Numbered from the stretch's first letter, positions 25,801-34,774 are shown. The stretch: DNA of 36,586 nt from Roseburia sp. (GCA_019411365.1 DXQT01000016.1:19248-55833), one strand, 5' to 3'. Notes: generated by a model from the letters alone, not told the origin. Numbers and translations are program-made.

Positions 25801-26739
25801 TTAATTTTTTACGATCTGTTTTCCAAAAGTCTTTAGATATTCTTGGGCAGTCTGTAATGATATATTTAGTTTTTTCTGCAACCGCTCTAAAATAGCGTCT
25901 TCTGGCAACCCTAGATCACAACATGTATCTACAATTCCTTCCGCTCTGCCACGCATTTCTCCTCTTGCCTCTCCTCTTGCTTCTCCTCTTGCTACATCCT
26001 GCTCTATTTCATCTTTCATTAATTCCCGTAATGCTTCGCACATACCATTCGCCCTCCTTACCTTCTGATATATTTCATAATTCGCACTGACACTTGCCTG
26101 TAATACTGCGTCTATATTATTCCGCTCCCGCGGTGTCTTCATATTTTCTGTCTGTTCTAAAAACTTCCTGATATCCTCTATATCGGCATTTGCAGATAAG
26201 ATTCTTAGGCTGCTGTGCATAGTCCGGTTCAACCTGCTGATCACCACAATCTGCACCGGGAATAAAATATTCCCTCTCACGTAATAAATACCTGGATATT
26301 TTTCTTCCAGTACATATCCTTTTCGTTCTAATTCCAAAAACAGTTCTCTTGGATATGCTTCACGGAACAATGACACGGTCAGTTCGTCCGCCGGGATTTC
26401 ATCGATTGTTTTCCCATATCCTTTATAAAGGCAGGCATATCCAAGTGTTTTATAAAGGGTGTCTATCGACAGTTCATCTCCCGGTCCTTTGTATTCTAAC
26501 ACATTGTACTTTCGCATGATATGACCGATTTCATTTTTCATCACTTTTTCTGCATTTTCTTCTTTTATGATCAGAAGATCAATACGGATCGGTTCTTTAC
26601 TCAAATGATACTCCGAGATTAAATCAAGTTCCTCGATGTTTTCTTTTAGTTCCAGTTCCGCTGCTGCATAAAACGCAGGATGCCACTGGATCTTTTGTGC
26701 TTTGTCTGATGACGATTTCTTTGTCTTTTGCGCGATAAT
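25801..26739 (-). CDS. Rpn-like PD-(D/E)XK protein, copy 1
   Basis: A 312-residue protein if started at the ATT codon at 26737-26739, five bases after AGGGAGG. No ATG, GTG or TTG is well placed; an in-frame TTG at 26604 would remove the nuclease N-terminus. The core fits Rpn/transposase-like PD-(D/E)XK nucleases: IRIDLLIIK (Asp54) then LEYKGPGDE (Glu82, Lys84). The C-terminus has a tandem ARGEARGEARGEMRGRAEG tract and a predicted helix. Relative to copy 2 it has 8 extra residues in the tract and two more at the end, and a one-base T insertion just 5' of the Shine-Dalgarno sequence that closes any longer frame. A mobile or regulatory function is unproven. Confidence 0.72.
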   Translation of the reverse strand: MIAQKTKKSSSDKAQKIQWHPAFYAAAELELKENIEELDLISEYHLSKEPIRIDLLIIKEENAEKVMKNEIGHIMRKYNVLEYKGPGDELSIDTLYKTLGYACLYKGYGKTIDEIPADELTVSLFREAYPRELFLELERKGYVLEEKYPGIYYVRGNILFPVQIVVISRLNRTMHSSLRILSANADIEDIRKFLEQTENMKTPRERNNIDAVLQASVSANYEIYQKVRRANGMCEALRELMKDEIEQDVARGEARGEARGEMRGRAEGIVDTCCDLGLPEDAILERLQKKLNISLQTAQEYLKTFGKQIVKN

Positions 26740-26949
26740 CGTTTCCTCCCTTTTTATTCGGGAGAATCGTCTAATATTTTCGAATCCTCCCTGCTTTTAT
26801 TTTTATTTAGTGGTGATTTAAAAGCATTGAAAATTCTGATATCCGACGTTGTGGCTTGCTTATTGATATACAAAGCCCTTAACATGGTTTTGACCTGTTT
26901 TGAAACGGCGTATGCTGCCTGATAGATTTTGTTAGAATGTAATGCTTTG
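25811..26949. repeat. Tandem duplication unit, copy 1
   Basis: This about 1.14-kb unit is near-identical to 27050-28186, both containing an Rpn-like gene and part of its upstream region. Identity is very high in the coding core and falls in the last about 170 bp upstream of the gene. No inverted termini or target-site duplication were seen. Confidence 0.9.
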
Positions 26950-27047
26950 TTTTTATAAATTTTATACATAAGCGTAGAAACAACATATCCATAAAATATG
27001 TATTCTAAACGCATCTGGTCGTTTTCGTGAAAATGTGTGCGTTTAAC

Positions 27048-27956
27048 TTATACCATCTGCTTTCCAAAAGTCTTTAGGTATTCCTGGGCAGTCTGTAATG
27101 ATATATTTAGTTTTTTCTGCAACCGCTCTAAAATAGCGTCTTCTGGCAACCCTAAATCACAACATGTATCTATAATTCCACGTGCTTCTCCTCTCGCTTC
27201 TCCTCTTGCTACATCCTGCTCTATTTGATCTTTCATTAATTCCCGTAATGCTTCGCACATACCATTCGCTCTCCTTACCTTCTGATATATTTCATAGTTT
27301 GCACTGACGCTTGCCTGTAATACTGCATCTATATTATTCCGCTCCCGCGGTGTCTTCATATTTTCTGTCTGTTCTAAAAACTTCCTGATATCCTCTATAT
27401 CGGCATTTGCAGATAAGATTCTTAGGCTGCTGTGCATAGTCCGGTTCAACCTGCTGATCACCACAATCTGCACCGGGAATAAAATATTCCCTCTCACGTA
27501 ATAAATACCTGGATATTTTTCTTCCAGTACATATCCTTTTCGTTCTAATTCCAAAAACAGTTCTCTTGGATATGCTTCACGGAACAATGACACGGTCAGT
27601 TCGTCCGCCGGGATTTCATCGATTGTTTTCCCATATCCTTTATAAAGGCAGGCATATCCAAGTGTTTTATAAAGGGTGTCTATCGACAGTTCATCTCCCG
27701 GTCCTTTGTATTCTAACACATTGTACTTTCGCATGATATGACCGATTTCATTTTTCATCACTTTTTCTGCATTTTCTTCTTTTATGATCAGAAGATCAAT
27801 ACGGATCGGTTCTTTACTCAAATGATACTCCGAGATTAAATCAAGTTCCTCGATGTTTTCTTTTAGTTCCAGTTCCGCTGCTGCATAAAACGCAGGATGC
27901 CACTGGATCTTTTGTGCTTTGTCTGATGACGATTTCTTTGTCTTTTGCGCGATAAT
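27048..27956 (-). CDS. Rpn-like PD-(D/E)XK protein, copy 2
   Basis: A near-identical paralog of the gene at 25801, 302 residues from the same ATT start (27954-27956) behind AGGGAGG. Here the frame is also open to an ATG at 28043, which would add 29 residues, but that ATG has no ribosome binding site and copy 1 cannot encode that extension. The catalytic pattern (Asp54, Glu82, Lys84) is intact. The Arg/Gly/Glu tract is shorter (ARGEARGEARG). It lies 99 nt upstream of the copy 1 unit on the same strand and downstream of the SulP gene. Confidence 0.75.
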   Translation of the reverse strand: MIAQKTKKSSSDKAQKIQWHPAFYAAAELELKENIEELDLISEYHLSKEPIRIDLLIIKEENAEKVMKNEIGHIMRKYNVLEYKGPGDELSIDTLYKTLGYACLYKGYGKTIDEIPADELTVSLFREAYPRELFLELERKGYVLEEKYPGIYYVRGNILFPVQIVVISRLNRTMHSSLRILSANADIEDIRKFLEQTENMKTPRERNNIDAVLQASVSANYEIYQKVRRANGMCEALRELMKDQIEQDVARGEARGEARGIIDTCCDLGLPEDAILERLQKKLNISLQTAQEYLKTFGKQMV

Positions 27957-28186
27957 CGTTTCCTCCCTTTTATTCGGGAGAATCGCCTGATATTTTCGAA
28001 TTCTCCCTGCTTTTACTTTTGTTTGCTGGTAATTTAAAAGCATTGAAAATTCTGATATCCGACGTTGTAGCTCGCGTATTGATATGCAGCCATTAACGTG
28101 GTTTTGACTTGTTTTAAAAACGGCTTATACTATGATATAATTTCTCACAGTCTGCCTTGTAGATTTTGCTAGAATGTAATGCTTTG
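27050..28186. repeat. Tandem duplication unit, copy 2
   Basis: Partner of the unit at 25811-26949. Differences from copy 1 include a T4 rather than T5 run upstream of the gene (near 27967-27970), loss of 24 nt in the Arg/Gly/Glu tract, and roughly 20 extra bases near 28130-28155. Confidence 0.9.
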
Positions 28187-28271
28187 GATGAATGATAACA
28201 TAAGTTTATACATATGTCATTATAATTTTATATTTCCTGTTATCTTTATGAATTTTCACTAGTTCCTTTTT

Positions 28272-30389
28272 CTACTCTTTCCTCTTCTCCCGCAGCTCTA
28301 ACACCAGCTCATACACCTCCGGTCTGTGCTCTTTTAAATGCTCATCCAGAAGATGCCTGCGCTCCTTAAAACGCTCTGCCAGCTCCGGATGTTCTTTTGC
28401 GATACGGTCATGCACTTCTTTCCGGTGCGCCTCCAGTTTGCCTGCAAGCGTTACCTCATCCTTGCCGGAAATATTGACGATTTCCTTTAAGTGCTCCTCT
28501 AAATGTTCCAGCCATTCATCCTCATCAAGTGCCTCCATGTGTGCCCAGCGGCCATGAAACAGATTTTCGACATCCCCAGTCTTTTTTAACTGCTCAATCT
28601 GCAGCACAATCTGTCTTTCGATTTCTTCTTCCGTTTCCGAACCAAACGCCCAGACAAATTCCTGCACACGGTTATCCGCACGTTTTCTCGATGCGCTGCG
28701 CTCCTCATTATCCACGCCGCCCTCAAGAGGATACGGTCTGTTGATTCCCATATCTTTTAACGCGATATGTATGGTTCTCCGCACACAGCCTTCCTCGATG
28801 AGATAGCCAAGACCTAATTTTCGAAGCTGCTCATTCACGTCTGCGATGTGCTCTGTCATATAGAAACGGATTCCTTTTTCCTTCAAAGATTTGTACAGGA
28901 TCTCCAGACGGTCTGCCGCTGTGATATCCAGACTTCCGATTCCTCCGGCATCCAGAATGACTGCTTTCGTGTCATCTTTGATATGCTCCTCGATATCCTT
29001 TTGCAGCACCCCGATATTGGCAAAAAACAAATTGCTGCTGAAACGGTAAATCAAAACTCCCTCCACCGCATGGATCTGGCTGCCTTCCCGCAGATCTCTA
29101 AAATGCTGATGCCCCGGCTGGATTCCCAGAAAACATCTTGCCGGTTTTGAGGTACGGATGATCATTTCTGTAAAAGACAGGATAATTCCGATCAGAACGC
29201 CGTTGATCGTGCCAAGCATCAGCACACCAAAAAATGCACCTATAAAAATGAAACCCTCGGTCCGGCTGACTTTCCACAATCTGACCGCAAGTTCAAACTC
29301 CGTCGCACCAAGCAGTGCCGAAATCACGATCGCCGTCAGCACCGGAATCGGCAGATACCCGATAAAACCGGTTCCACACAGAAGAAGAACGATCATTGAT
29401 AACCCAGCCGCAATGCCGGTAAGCTGTGTTTTTGCCTGATACTGTTCGCCCATTGCACTTCGTGACACCGAACCGTTGATCGGACAGCATCCGGTAAATG
29501 CCGCCACAAAGTTGCCCATGGAAAATGCAAAAATTTCCTGATTATCATCGATCTTGTAACCGTTTTTCTGTGCAAAACTATTCTCAGCCAGCAAAGTTTC
29601 CGCCATAATGACAACAGCGACTGACAGACTGGTGATGATCGCATCCTTTGGTGCGATTGCAGAAAAATCCGGTATGCTGCATTCTGGCATGCCAGGTTCT
29701 ACTGCTGCAAGTGTCTGCACCCCCCACTCCCTGACCGGCAGAAAGCGTGTCATAAGTGCGCCTGCTGCCATCAGTGCAACTGCCATCGGAAACTTTGGCA
29801 TCACTTTTTTTGATACCAGAAGAATAAAAAGCGCGGTAAGCCCGATCACAAGGGAGGGCAGATTGATCGTTTTTAAAGTTTCTGCAATGTGCTCTGCCAG
29901 TTCAAAAAGTTCCCCGACTCCTGCCGTTCCGCCCATCAGTTTTGGCACCTGCATCAGTATGATCGTCGTGCAGATTCCGGTGATAAATCCCCCCATAACC
30001 GGTGCGGAGATAAAATTGACCAGTTTTCCTGCCTTCATAAAATAAAACGCCAGCAGCCACAATGCTACAAAAAAAGTCAGCACCGGAACTGCCGCCATGG
30101 CTTCTTTTGTGCCACTTTCGATTCCAAGTCCGACGATGGCAGATCCGACCAGCGCAGCCGGAGCTGCATCCACACCAAAAATAAACTGTGGTGACGTGGA
30201 AAATAATCCGAATAGAATGATCGGGAACACCGAACCATACAGTCCGTAAACTGCCGGAAGCCCTGCGATCTGCGCATATCCCATGGAAATCGGAATGGAA
30301 ACTGCCATGATAATGATTCCCGCAAGGATATCCTTCGGAAAATTTTTCTTATCATAATGTTTTAATGTCTGGAATGGTTGCAATTTCAT
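28272..30389 (-). CDS. SulP-family anion transporter with STAS domain and long tail
   Basis: A 705-residue SLC26/SulP transporter. About 400 residues form the membrane core, starting LKHYDKKNFPKDILAGI, with AQIAGLPAVYGLYGS and the conserved GCCPINGSVSRSA. A STAS domain follows (about 440-545, with VILDAGGIGSLDITA). The last about 150 residues are a highly charged, helical extension (KLEAHRKEVHDRIAKEHPEL, RRHLLDEHLKEH) that ordinary SulP proteins of 500-570 residues lack. It likely imports sulfate, bicarbonate or another anion. It is divergent from the sulfhydrylase gene, which makes a sulfur role plausible but not proven. Confidence 0.9.
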   Translation of the reverse strand: MKLQPFQTLKHYDKKNFPKDILAGIIIMAVSIPISMGYAQIAGLPAVYGLYGSVFPIILFGLFSTSPQFIFGVDAAPAALVGSAIVGLGIESGTKEAMAAVPVLTFFVALWLLAFYFMKAGKLVNFISAPVMGGFITGICTTIILMQVPKLMGGTAGVGELFELAEHIAETLKTINLPSLVIGLTALFILLVSKKVMPKFPMAVALMAAGALMTRFLPVREWGVQTLAAVEPGMPECSIPDFSAIAPKDAIITSLSVAVVIMAETLLAENSFAQKNGYKIDDNQEIFAFSMGNFVAAFTGCCPINGSVSRSAMGEQYQAKTQLTGIAAGLSMIVLLLCGTGFIGYLPIPVLTAIVISALLGATEFELAVRLWKVSRTEGFIFIGAFFGVLMLGTINGVLIGIILSFTEMIIRTSKPARCFLGIQPGHQHFRDLREGSQIHAVEGVLIYRFSSNLFFANIGVLQKDIEEHIKDDTKAVILDAGGIGSLDITAADRLEILYKSLKEKGIRFYMTEHIADVNEQLRKLGLGYLIEEGCVRRTIHIALKDMGINRPYPLEGGVDNEERSASRKRADNRVQEFVWAFGSETEEEIERQIVLQIEQLKKTGDVENLFHGRWAHMEALDEDEWLEHLEEHLKEIVNISGKDEVTLAGKLEAHRKEVHDRIAKEHPELAERFKERRHLLDEHLKEHRPEVYELVLELREKRKE

Positions 30390-30616
30390 AGTTCAATCAC
30401 ACTTCTCTCTTTTTATTCAAACCTGACATGTTCCAGTTTTTTTCTTCCTTACTGTATCACAAATTTTTTAAAATCAAAAGATATTCCCTTGTAAAATCTT
30501 CCTATGAATGATACGATATTTTTATGCGCTTTTTCTTACTAATGTGATGAATCGCGAAGGAATTTTTAATGCAGCTGTTTTTATAAAACAATGCAGAAAC
30601 GGAGGATTAGATTACT
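30390..30616. promoter_or_regulatory. Divergent promoter region, SulP / sulfhydrylase
   Basis: On the plus strand TTGTAA (30489-30494) and TACGAT (30512-30517) at 17 bp spacing form a candidate promoter for the sulfhydrylase. On the minus strand TTTTGA then TACAGT at 17 bp spacing is a weaker candidate for SulP. About 100 nt of leader precede the sulfhydrylase start. No SAM riboswitch or T-box was recognised. Confidence 0.4.
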
Positions 30617-31906
30617 ATGAGTGAATACAGAATGGGGACAAAATGTGTGCAGGCAGGTTACACACCTGGCAATGGAGAACCGAGACAGGTGCCGATCATC
30701 CAGTCTACCACTTTTAAATACAGTACCAGCGAGGATATGGGAAAACTTTTTGATTTAGAGGCAGATGGTTATTTTTACAGCCGCCTTCAGAATCCTACCA
30801 ACGATATCGTCGCTGCAAAGATTGCAGCTATGGAAGGCGGTTCGGCTGCAATGCTGACTTCTTCCGGACAGGCAGCCAATTTTCTTGCCATGTTCAACAT
30901 CTGCGAATGCGGCGATCACATCGTTGCTTCCTCCTCTATCTATGGCGGAACCTTCAACCTGCTTGCCGTTACCATGGCAAAGATGGGGATCACGACCACA
31001 TTTGTTTCCCCGGATGCTTCCGAAGAAGAGTTAAATGCCGCATTTAAGCCAAATACAAAGCTGATGTTCGGCGAAACAATTGCCAACCCTGCACTCACTG
31101 TTTTAGATATCGAACTGTTTGCAAAAGTGGCTCATGCACACGGCGTTCCGCTTGTGATGGACAATACGTTCCCTACCCCGGTCAACTGCCGTCCGTTTGA
31201 ATGGGGTGCTGACATCGTAACCCACTCCACGACCAAATATATGGATGGTCACGGAGCTGCCTTAGGCGGAGCGATCGTGGACAGCGGTAAATTTGACTGG
31301 ATGGCTCACGCTGATAAATATCCGGGACTGTGTACTCCGGATGAAAGCTATCATGGAATCACCTACGCAGAAAAATTCGGTAAAGAAGGTGCCTTCATTA
31401 CAAAATGTACTGCACAGCTGATGCGTGACTTTGGCTGCATGCAGTCCCCACAGAGTGCCTTTATTTTAAATCTCGGTCTGGAGTCCCTGCATGTCCGTAT
31501 GCCAAAACATGTAGAAAACGGTCAGGCTGTTGCTGAATTTTTAGAGCAGCACCCAAAGATTGCCTATGTCAACTATCCGGGACTTCCTTCCAATAAATAT
31601 TATGAACGTGCAAAAAAATATCTGCCAAACGGCGGCTGTGGTGTTGTTTCCTTCGGTTTAAAAGGCGGACGTGCCGCTGCATCCACATTTATGCAGAATC
31701 TGAAACTTGGAGCGATCGAGACACATGTGGCTGACGCAAGAACCTGCTGTCTGAATCCGGCAACCTCCACACATCGCCAGATGACTGACGAGCAGTTGAA
31801 AGAAGCCGGCGTTCCGGCTGAACTTGTCCGTATCAGCCTTGGACTCGAGGATAAAGAGGATCTGATCGCAGATATTTCCCAGGCACTCGATGCAATTGCA
31901 GAATAA
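30617..31906 (+). CDS. O-acetylhomoserine sulfhydrylase-type PLP enzyme
   Basis: A 429-residue Cys/Met-metabolism PLP enzyme. Landmarks are GYFYSRLQNPTND, SSGQAAN, DNTFPTPV and the Schiff-base Lys207 in HSTTKYMDGHG. The length and motifs fit O-acetylhomoserine aminocarboxypropyltransferase (MetY), which makes homocysteine from O-acetylhomoserine and sulfide. A methionine gamma-lyase or related lyase of the same fold cannot be excluded. GGAGG lies 11 nt upstream of the ATG. It is probably monocistronic, divergent from SulP, and ends at a terminator shared with the EAL gene. Confidence 0.9.
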   Translation: MSEYRMGTKCVQAGYTPGNGEPRQVPIIQSTTFKYSTSEDMGKLFDLEADGYFYSRLQNPTNDIVAAKIAAMEGGSAAMLTSSGQAANFLAMFNICECGDHIVASSSIYGGTFNLLAVTMAKMGITTTFVSPDASEEELNAAFKPNTKLMFGETIANPALTVLDIELFAKVAHAHGVPLVMDNTFPTPVNCRPFEWGADIVTHSTTKYMDGHGAALGGAIVDSGKFDWMAHADKYPGLCTPDESYHGITYAEKFGKEGAFITKCTAQLMRDFGCMQSPQSAFILNLGLESLHVRMPKHVENGQAVAEFLEQHPKIAYVNYPGLPSNKYYERAKKYLPNGGCGVVSFGLKGGRAAASTFMQNLKLGAIETHVADARTCCLNPATSTHRQMTDEQLKEAGVPAELVRISLGLEDKEDLIADISQALDAIAE

Positions 31907-31953
31907 GTTAAAATTTACTGCTTTTTATTGAAATACATAAGAATCGTATACTG

Positions 31954-31996
31954 ACAAAAAGGATGCATCCTGTAAACTAGGAAGCATCCTTTTTGT
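31954..31996. terminator. Shared terminator between sulfhydrylase and EAL genes
   Basis: Perfect 13-bp arms (31954-31966 and 31984-31996) around a 17-nt loop, bordered by A5 and T5 runs so that it can work on both strands. The right arm encodes the last codons of the EAL gene (stop 31977-31979), the same arrangement as at 13300-13368. Confidence 0.8.
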
Positions 31997-33674
31997 TGTA
32001 CATCTCTTCAAGTAATAGTTTCTTTAACTGTTCTTCACCAACCGCTTTGGAATAATAATATCCCTGAAACCAGGTTGCCCCGAAACTCCTCAGATAATCC
32101 TGCAGGGATTTATCTTCCACGCCCTCGATACAGCTTTTCATGTTTGTTGATCTCGCAAAATTGACTATATTCTTTACCAGCATCTGCTGTTTTTCATTAT
32201 TCAGAATTCCTTTGATAAAGCTCATATCGATCTTGATCTCATTCATCGGCACACCTAAGACGATACTTGAAGACGCATTTCCCGTTCCGTAATCATCCAT
32301 CGCAAAATGGATCCCATACTGCTGGAGAAAACATACTTCTTCATTGATCACATCAATCGGAAGCTGCCTGCAGCGTTCTGTGATTTCTAAACAAAGATGG
32401 TTTGGCGGATAATCATTTTCTTTTAACAGCGAAAGTACAACATCCCGAAATGATTTTTGTTCTAACTGTTTTGCAGACACATTTACATTGATAAAAAAAT
32501 CTGGATTAATTTTTATAAACTCTGCACTGTTTTTCAATGCCTCTGCCAGCACATAATTTCCAAGATCATACATGCACGGATTATCCTCAATCCAGTCGAT
32601 AAACAGCCCCGGAGGAACTGCCCCGTAAGGTTCCTTTTTCCATCTTACCAGTGCCTCCGCCCCTGCGATTTTTCCACCTTCCGATGTCACGATTGGCTGA
32701 TATTCCACATAAAAGCCGTCACAACCGCCCAGCACCGACTGATGGATGATTTTCATAAAATCCAGATTTACACCACCATTTGTCTTTACGATATCATTAA
32801 AGAACACAAGTTTATGATTTCTGGCGGAACGCGCTTTCTCTAATGTATATTCTAATTTACTCTGCACTGTCATGGTCTCTCCGCTATAATTTTCTAACAT
32901 CAGACCTGCAGCATAGAGCTTCAACTCAAAATGACGTCCGTTTAACGTGATATTTTTCTCAAGATTTTTCCTTACTTCCTCCAGGAAAATTCCTGCGTCC
33001 ACCCGATCCGCATCCCTTAAAATAAATGCACAATTGGAGTTATTCATATGATAAACCGCTTTATTTTCATCCATCATATAGATAAAATGGTGTGCGATCT
33101 CCCGCTGCAGACGGTCTGTATAATTCGCCCCATATAAAATATTGATGTCTGCCATGTGATCGATCTCAACCTCCAAAACAGCCACCTTTCTGCCGGTTCT
33201 GATATATCCTTCCACATCTTTCTCAAACTTCTTCTGTCCATACAGATCTGTCAGCGCATCAATCTCAGGGATCACATTCTGATTGACCAGAATATGCAAC
33301 AGATATTCGTTTCCATCTTCTTTTACCACACTCATGAAAAATCCAAACATATCATAATGATCTTTATTTTTCAAACGGATATAAAGCTCATCCGAAAGTT
33401 TCTGTCCCAGAAAGCGTTTCTCCATTGCCTGTAAATATTCCGGCCTGTCATCCGGATGCACATGATCCAGTAATATCTGATAAAAATCTTTTACATATCC
33501 CGCCTGCATCTCAAAAAAAGCCGCCGTCTTTTCCGGAATCATAGTAACATGACTGTTCCTATTCGTAATTAACAGATATGCATCTGACAAAAGATCATTC
33601 ACCCGATTTATGATGTCTGAAAAGAAACGTTCTTTTCCATTCCAAAACTCCTGTTCTCCCATAGTACTCCCCAT
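31977..33674 (-). CDS. EAL-domain protein with degenerate GGDEF
   Basis: A 565-residue cytosolic protein with a PAS-like N-terminal sensor (about 1-130), a GGDEF-like domain (about 135-295) and an EAL domain (about 305-560). The GGDEF site is replaced by NNSNCAFIL (around 211-219), so no diguanylate cyclase activity is expected. The EAL residues are kept: AEALVRW (Glu340), NVNVS (Asn398), LEITER (Glu430), MDDYGTG (Asp460-461), KID (Lys481) and EGVE (Glu517/520). A c-di-GMP phosphodiesterase is therefore likely. A downstream ATG at 33662 has GGGGAG very close. It follows the gamma-carbonic-anhydrase gene by 6 nt. Confidence 0.9.
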   Translation of the reverse strand: MGSTMGEQEFWNGKERFFSDIINRVNDLLSDAYLLITNRNSHVTMIPEKTAAFFEMQAGYVKDFYQILLDHVHPDDRPEYLQAMEKRFLGQKLSDELYIRLKNKDHYDMFGFFMSVVKEDGNEYLLHILVNQNVIPEIDALTDLYGQKKFEKDVEGYIRTGRKVAVLEVEIDHMADINILYGANYTDRLQREIAHHFIYMMDENKAVYHMNNSNCAFILRDADRVDAGIFLEEVRKNLEKNITLNGRHFELKLYAAGLMLENYSGETMTVQSKLEYTLEKARSARNHKLVFFNDIVKTNGGVNLDFMKIIHQSVLGGCDGFYVEYQPIVTSEGGKIAGAEALVRWKKEPYGAVPPGLFIDWIEDNPCMYDLGNYVLAEALKNSAEFIKINPDFFINVNVSAKQLEQKSFRDVVLSLLKENDYPPNHLCLEITERCRQLPIDVINEEVCFLQQYGIHFAMDDYGTGNASSSIVLGVPMNEIKIDMSFIKGILNNEKQQMLVKNIVNFARSTNMKSCIEGVEDKSLQDYLRSFGATWFQGYYYSKAVGEEQLKKLLLEEMYNKKDAS

Positions 33675-33680
33675 TTCTGA

Positions 33681-34151
33681 TCACATCTGCATCAGCTGAT
33701 CTTTTGCTTCTTTCACATATAATAAGGCATTGTCACGGTTTGAGGCAATCTCCTCTTCCGTAAGTTTTCTTTTTATCTTCGCCGGATTTCCAAATGCAAG
33801 GCTGCCATCCGGGATCTCCATATTCTGTGTCACAAGCGCCCCGGCCCCAATGATACAGTTATTGCCGATCACCGCTCCATTTAAAATAATTGCTCCCATT
33901 CCAATCAATGTATTATTTCCAACCGTACATCCGTGCACGATTGCACTGTGCCCGATCGTCACATCATCCCCAATGGTAAGCGCATGCCCGGCTCCAACAT
34001 GAAGAACTGCATTATCCTGTATATTAGTTCGGCTTCCGATCGTGATCTTTTCCGTATCGCCCCGGACCGTCGCATGATACCATATTCCTGAATCTTCGCC
34101 GATCGTGACATCACCTTTTACGATCGCACCTTCTGCTAAATAATATGCCAT
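33681..34151 (-). CDS. Gamma-carbonic-anhydrase-like hexapeptide-repeat protein
   Basis: A 156-residue left-handed beta-helix protein of the YrdA/PaaY group. Hexapeptide turns run from IVKGDVTIG to IIGAGALV. The zinc-ligand pattern is His51, His68 and His73, the last two five residues apart as in Cam-type gamma carbonic anhydrases. A C-terminal helix follows GNPAKIKRKL. It may hydrate CO2 or act as a metal-dependent acyl-binding protein; many such homologues are inactive as carbonic anhydrases. The ribosome binding site is weak. Located between the second cytidylate-kinase-like gene (50 nt) and the EAL gene (6 nt). Confidence 0.88.
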   Translation of the reverse strand: MAYYLAEGAIVKGDVTIGEDSGIWYHATVRGDTEKITIGSRTNIQDNAVLHVGAGHALTIGDDVTIGHSAIVHGCTVGNNTLIGMGAIILNGAVIGNNCIIGAGALVTQNMEIPDGSLAFGNPAKIKRKLTEEEIASNRDNALLYVKEAKDQLMQM

Positions 34152-34201
34152 GATATACCAACACTTTCTGCCTGATTTTACATCAGGCCTGCATTCTTTT
34201 A

Positions 34202-34774
34202 TCAGTCTTTCCCGTTTATCTGGCCAATATATGCGGAAACAACTGCTGCCACGCCGTCAATGCCAAGTTTACACTCATCTAAACACAGATCATAATTGTC
34301 CGCCAATCCCCAGGTTTCCCCGGAATAATAATTATGATACTGCTTTCTCCGGCGGTCTGTGTCATCCACGATCATTTTGGCTTTTAATTCGGATACCTGA
34401 TGTTTCTTTGCAATTTTGGAGATTCTTGTTTTCTTGTCCCCACACAGGAAGATGCGTACAGCATCCGGATGTTCTTTATATGCATAATCCGATGCACGGC
34501 CGATTACGATACACGGCTGATCCTCAAACAGTGCTGACAATGCTTTTTTCGGTGTCTCACGCACCTTTAAATTCATATCGTCCGCAACCATACTCATCAT
34601 ATCATCCACCTGGCGTTCCCCAAAATAAAATGGATATTTGTCATACACTTTTTTCTCTTTTGCAAGCTCTATCAGTTCTTTTTTGGAATAACACGGGATG
34701 CCATAAATCTCTGACAATTTTCTTCCTACTTCGTCCCCTTCACATCCACATTGTCTGGCAATTGTTATAATCAT
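34202..34774 (-). CDS. Cytidylate-kinase-like protein (paralog 2)
   Basis: A 190-residue protein of the same family as the one at 1160-1762. Start 34774 is supported by GGAGG 6 nt upstream. The N-terminus reads MIITIARQCGCEGDEVG, where the glycine-rich loop is more degenerate than in paralog 1. Later family segments are kept: VIGRASDYAY, IFLCGDKKTRI and DDTDRRRKQYHNYYSGETWG, the last close to DKRRSKYYQFFTGQTWG of paralog 1. Classical kinase activity is doubtful. It lies in a four-gene minus run with the Spx-like, carbonic-anhydrase-like and EAL genes. Confidence 0.8.
   Translation of the reverse strand: MIITIARQCGCEGDEVGRKLSEIYGIPCYSKKELIELAKEKKVYDKYPFYFGERQVDDMMSMVADDMNLKVRETPKKALSALFEDQPCIVIGRASDYAYKEHPDAVRIFLCGDKKTRISKIAKKHQVSELKAKMIVDDTDRRRKQYHNYYSGETWGLADNYDLCLDECKLGIDGVAAVVSAYIGQINGKD

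Noticed and set aside
26754..27014. An 86-codon minus-strand frame upstream of Rpn copy 1
   Set aside because: The matching region before copy 2 does not preserve the frame, and the sequence is just the diverged upstream part of the duplication unit.
25811..28186. Insertion sequence or composite transposon formed by the two Rpn units
   Set aside because: The units are direct repeats with no terminal inverted repeats or target-site duplications seen and no transposase beyond the Rpn-like protein; a simple tandem duplication explains them.
30518..30616. A SAM riboswitch or T-box in the sulfhydrylase leader
   Set aside because: The leader is about 100 nt, AT-rich, and shows neither the S-box core nor a T-box motif or a terminator before the start codon.
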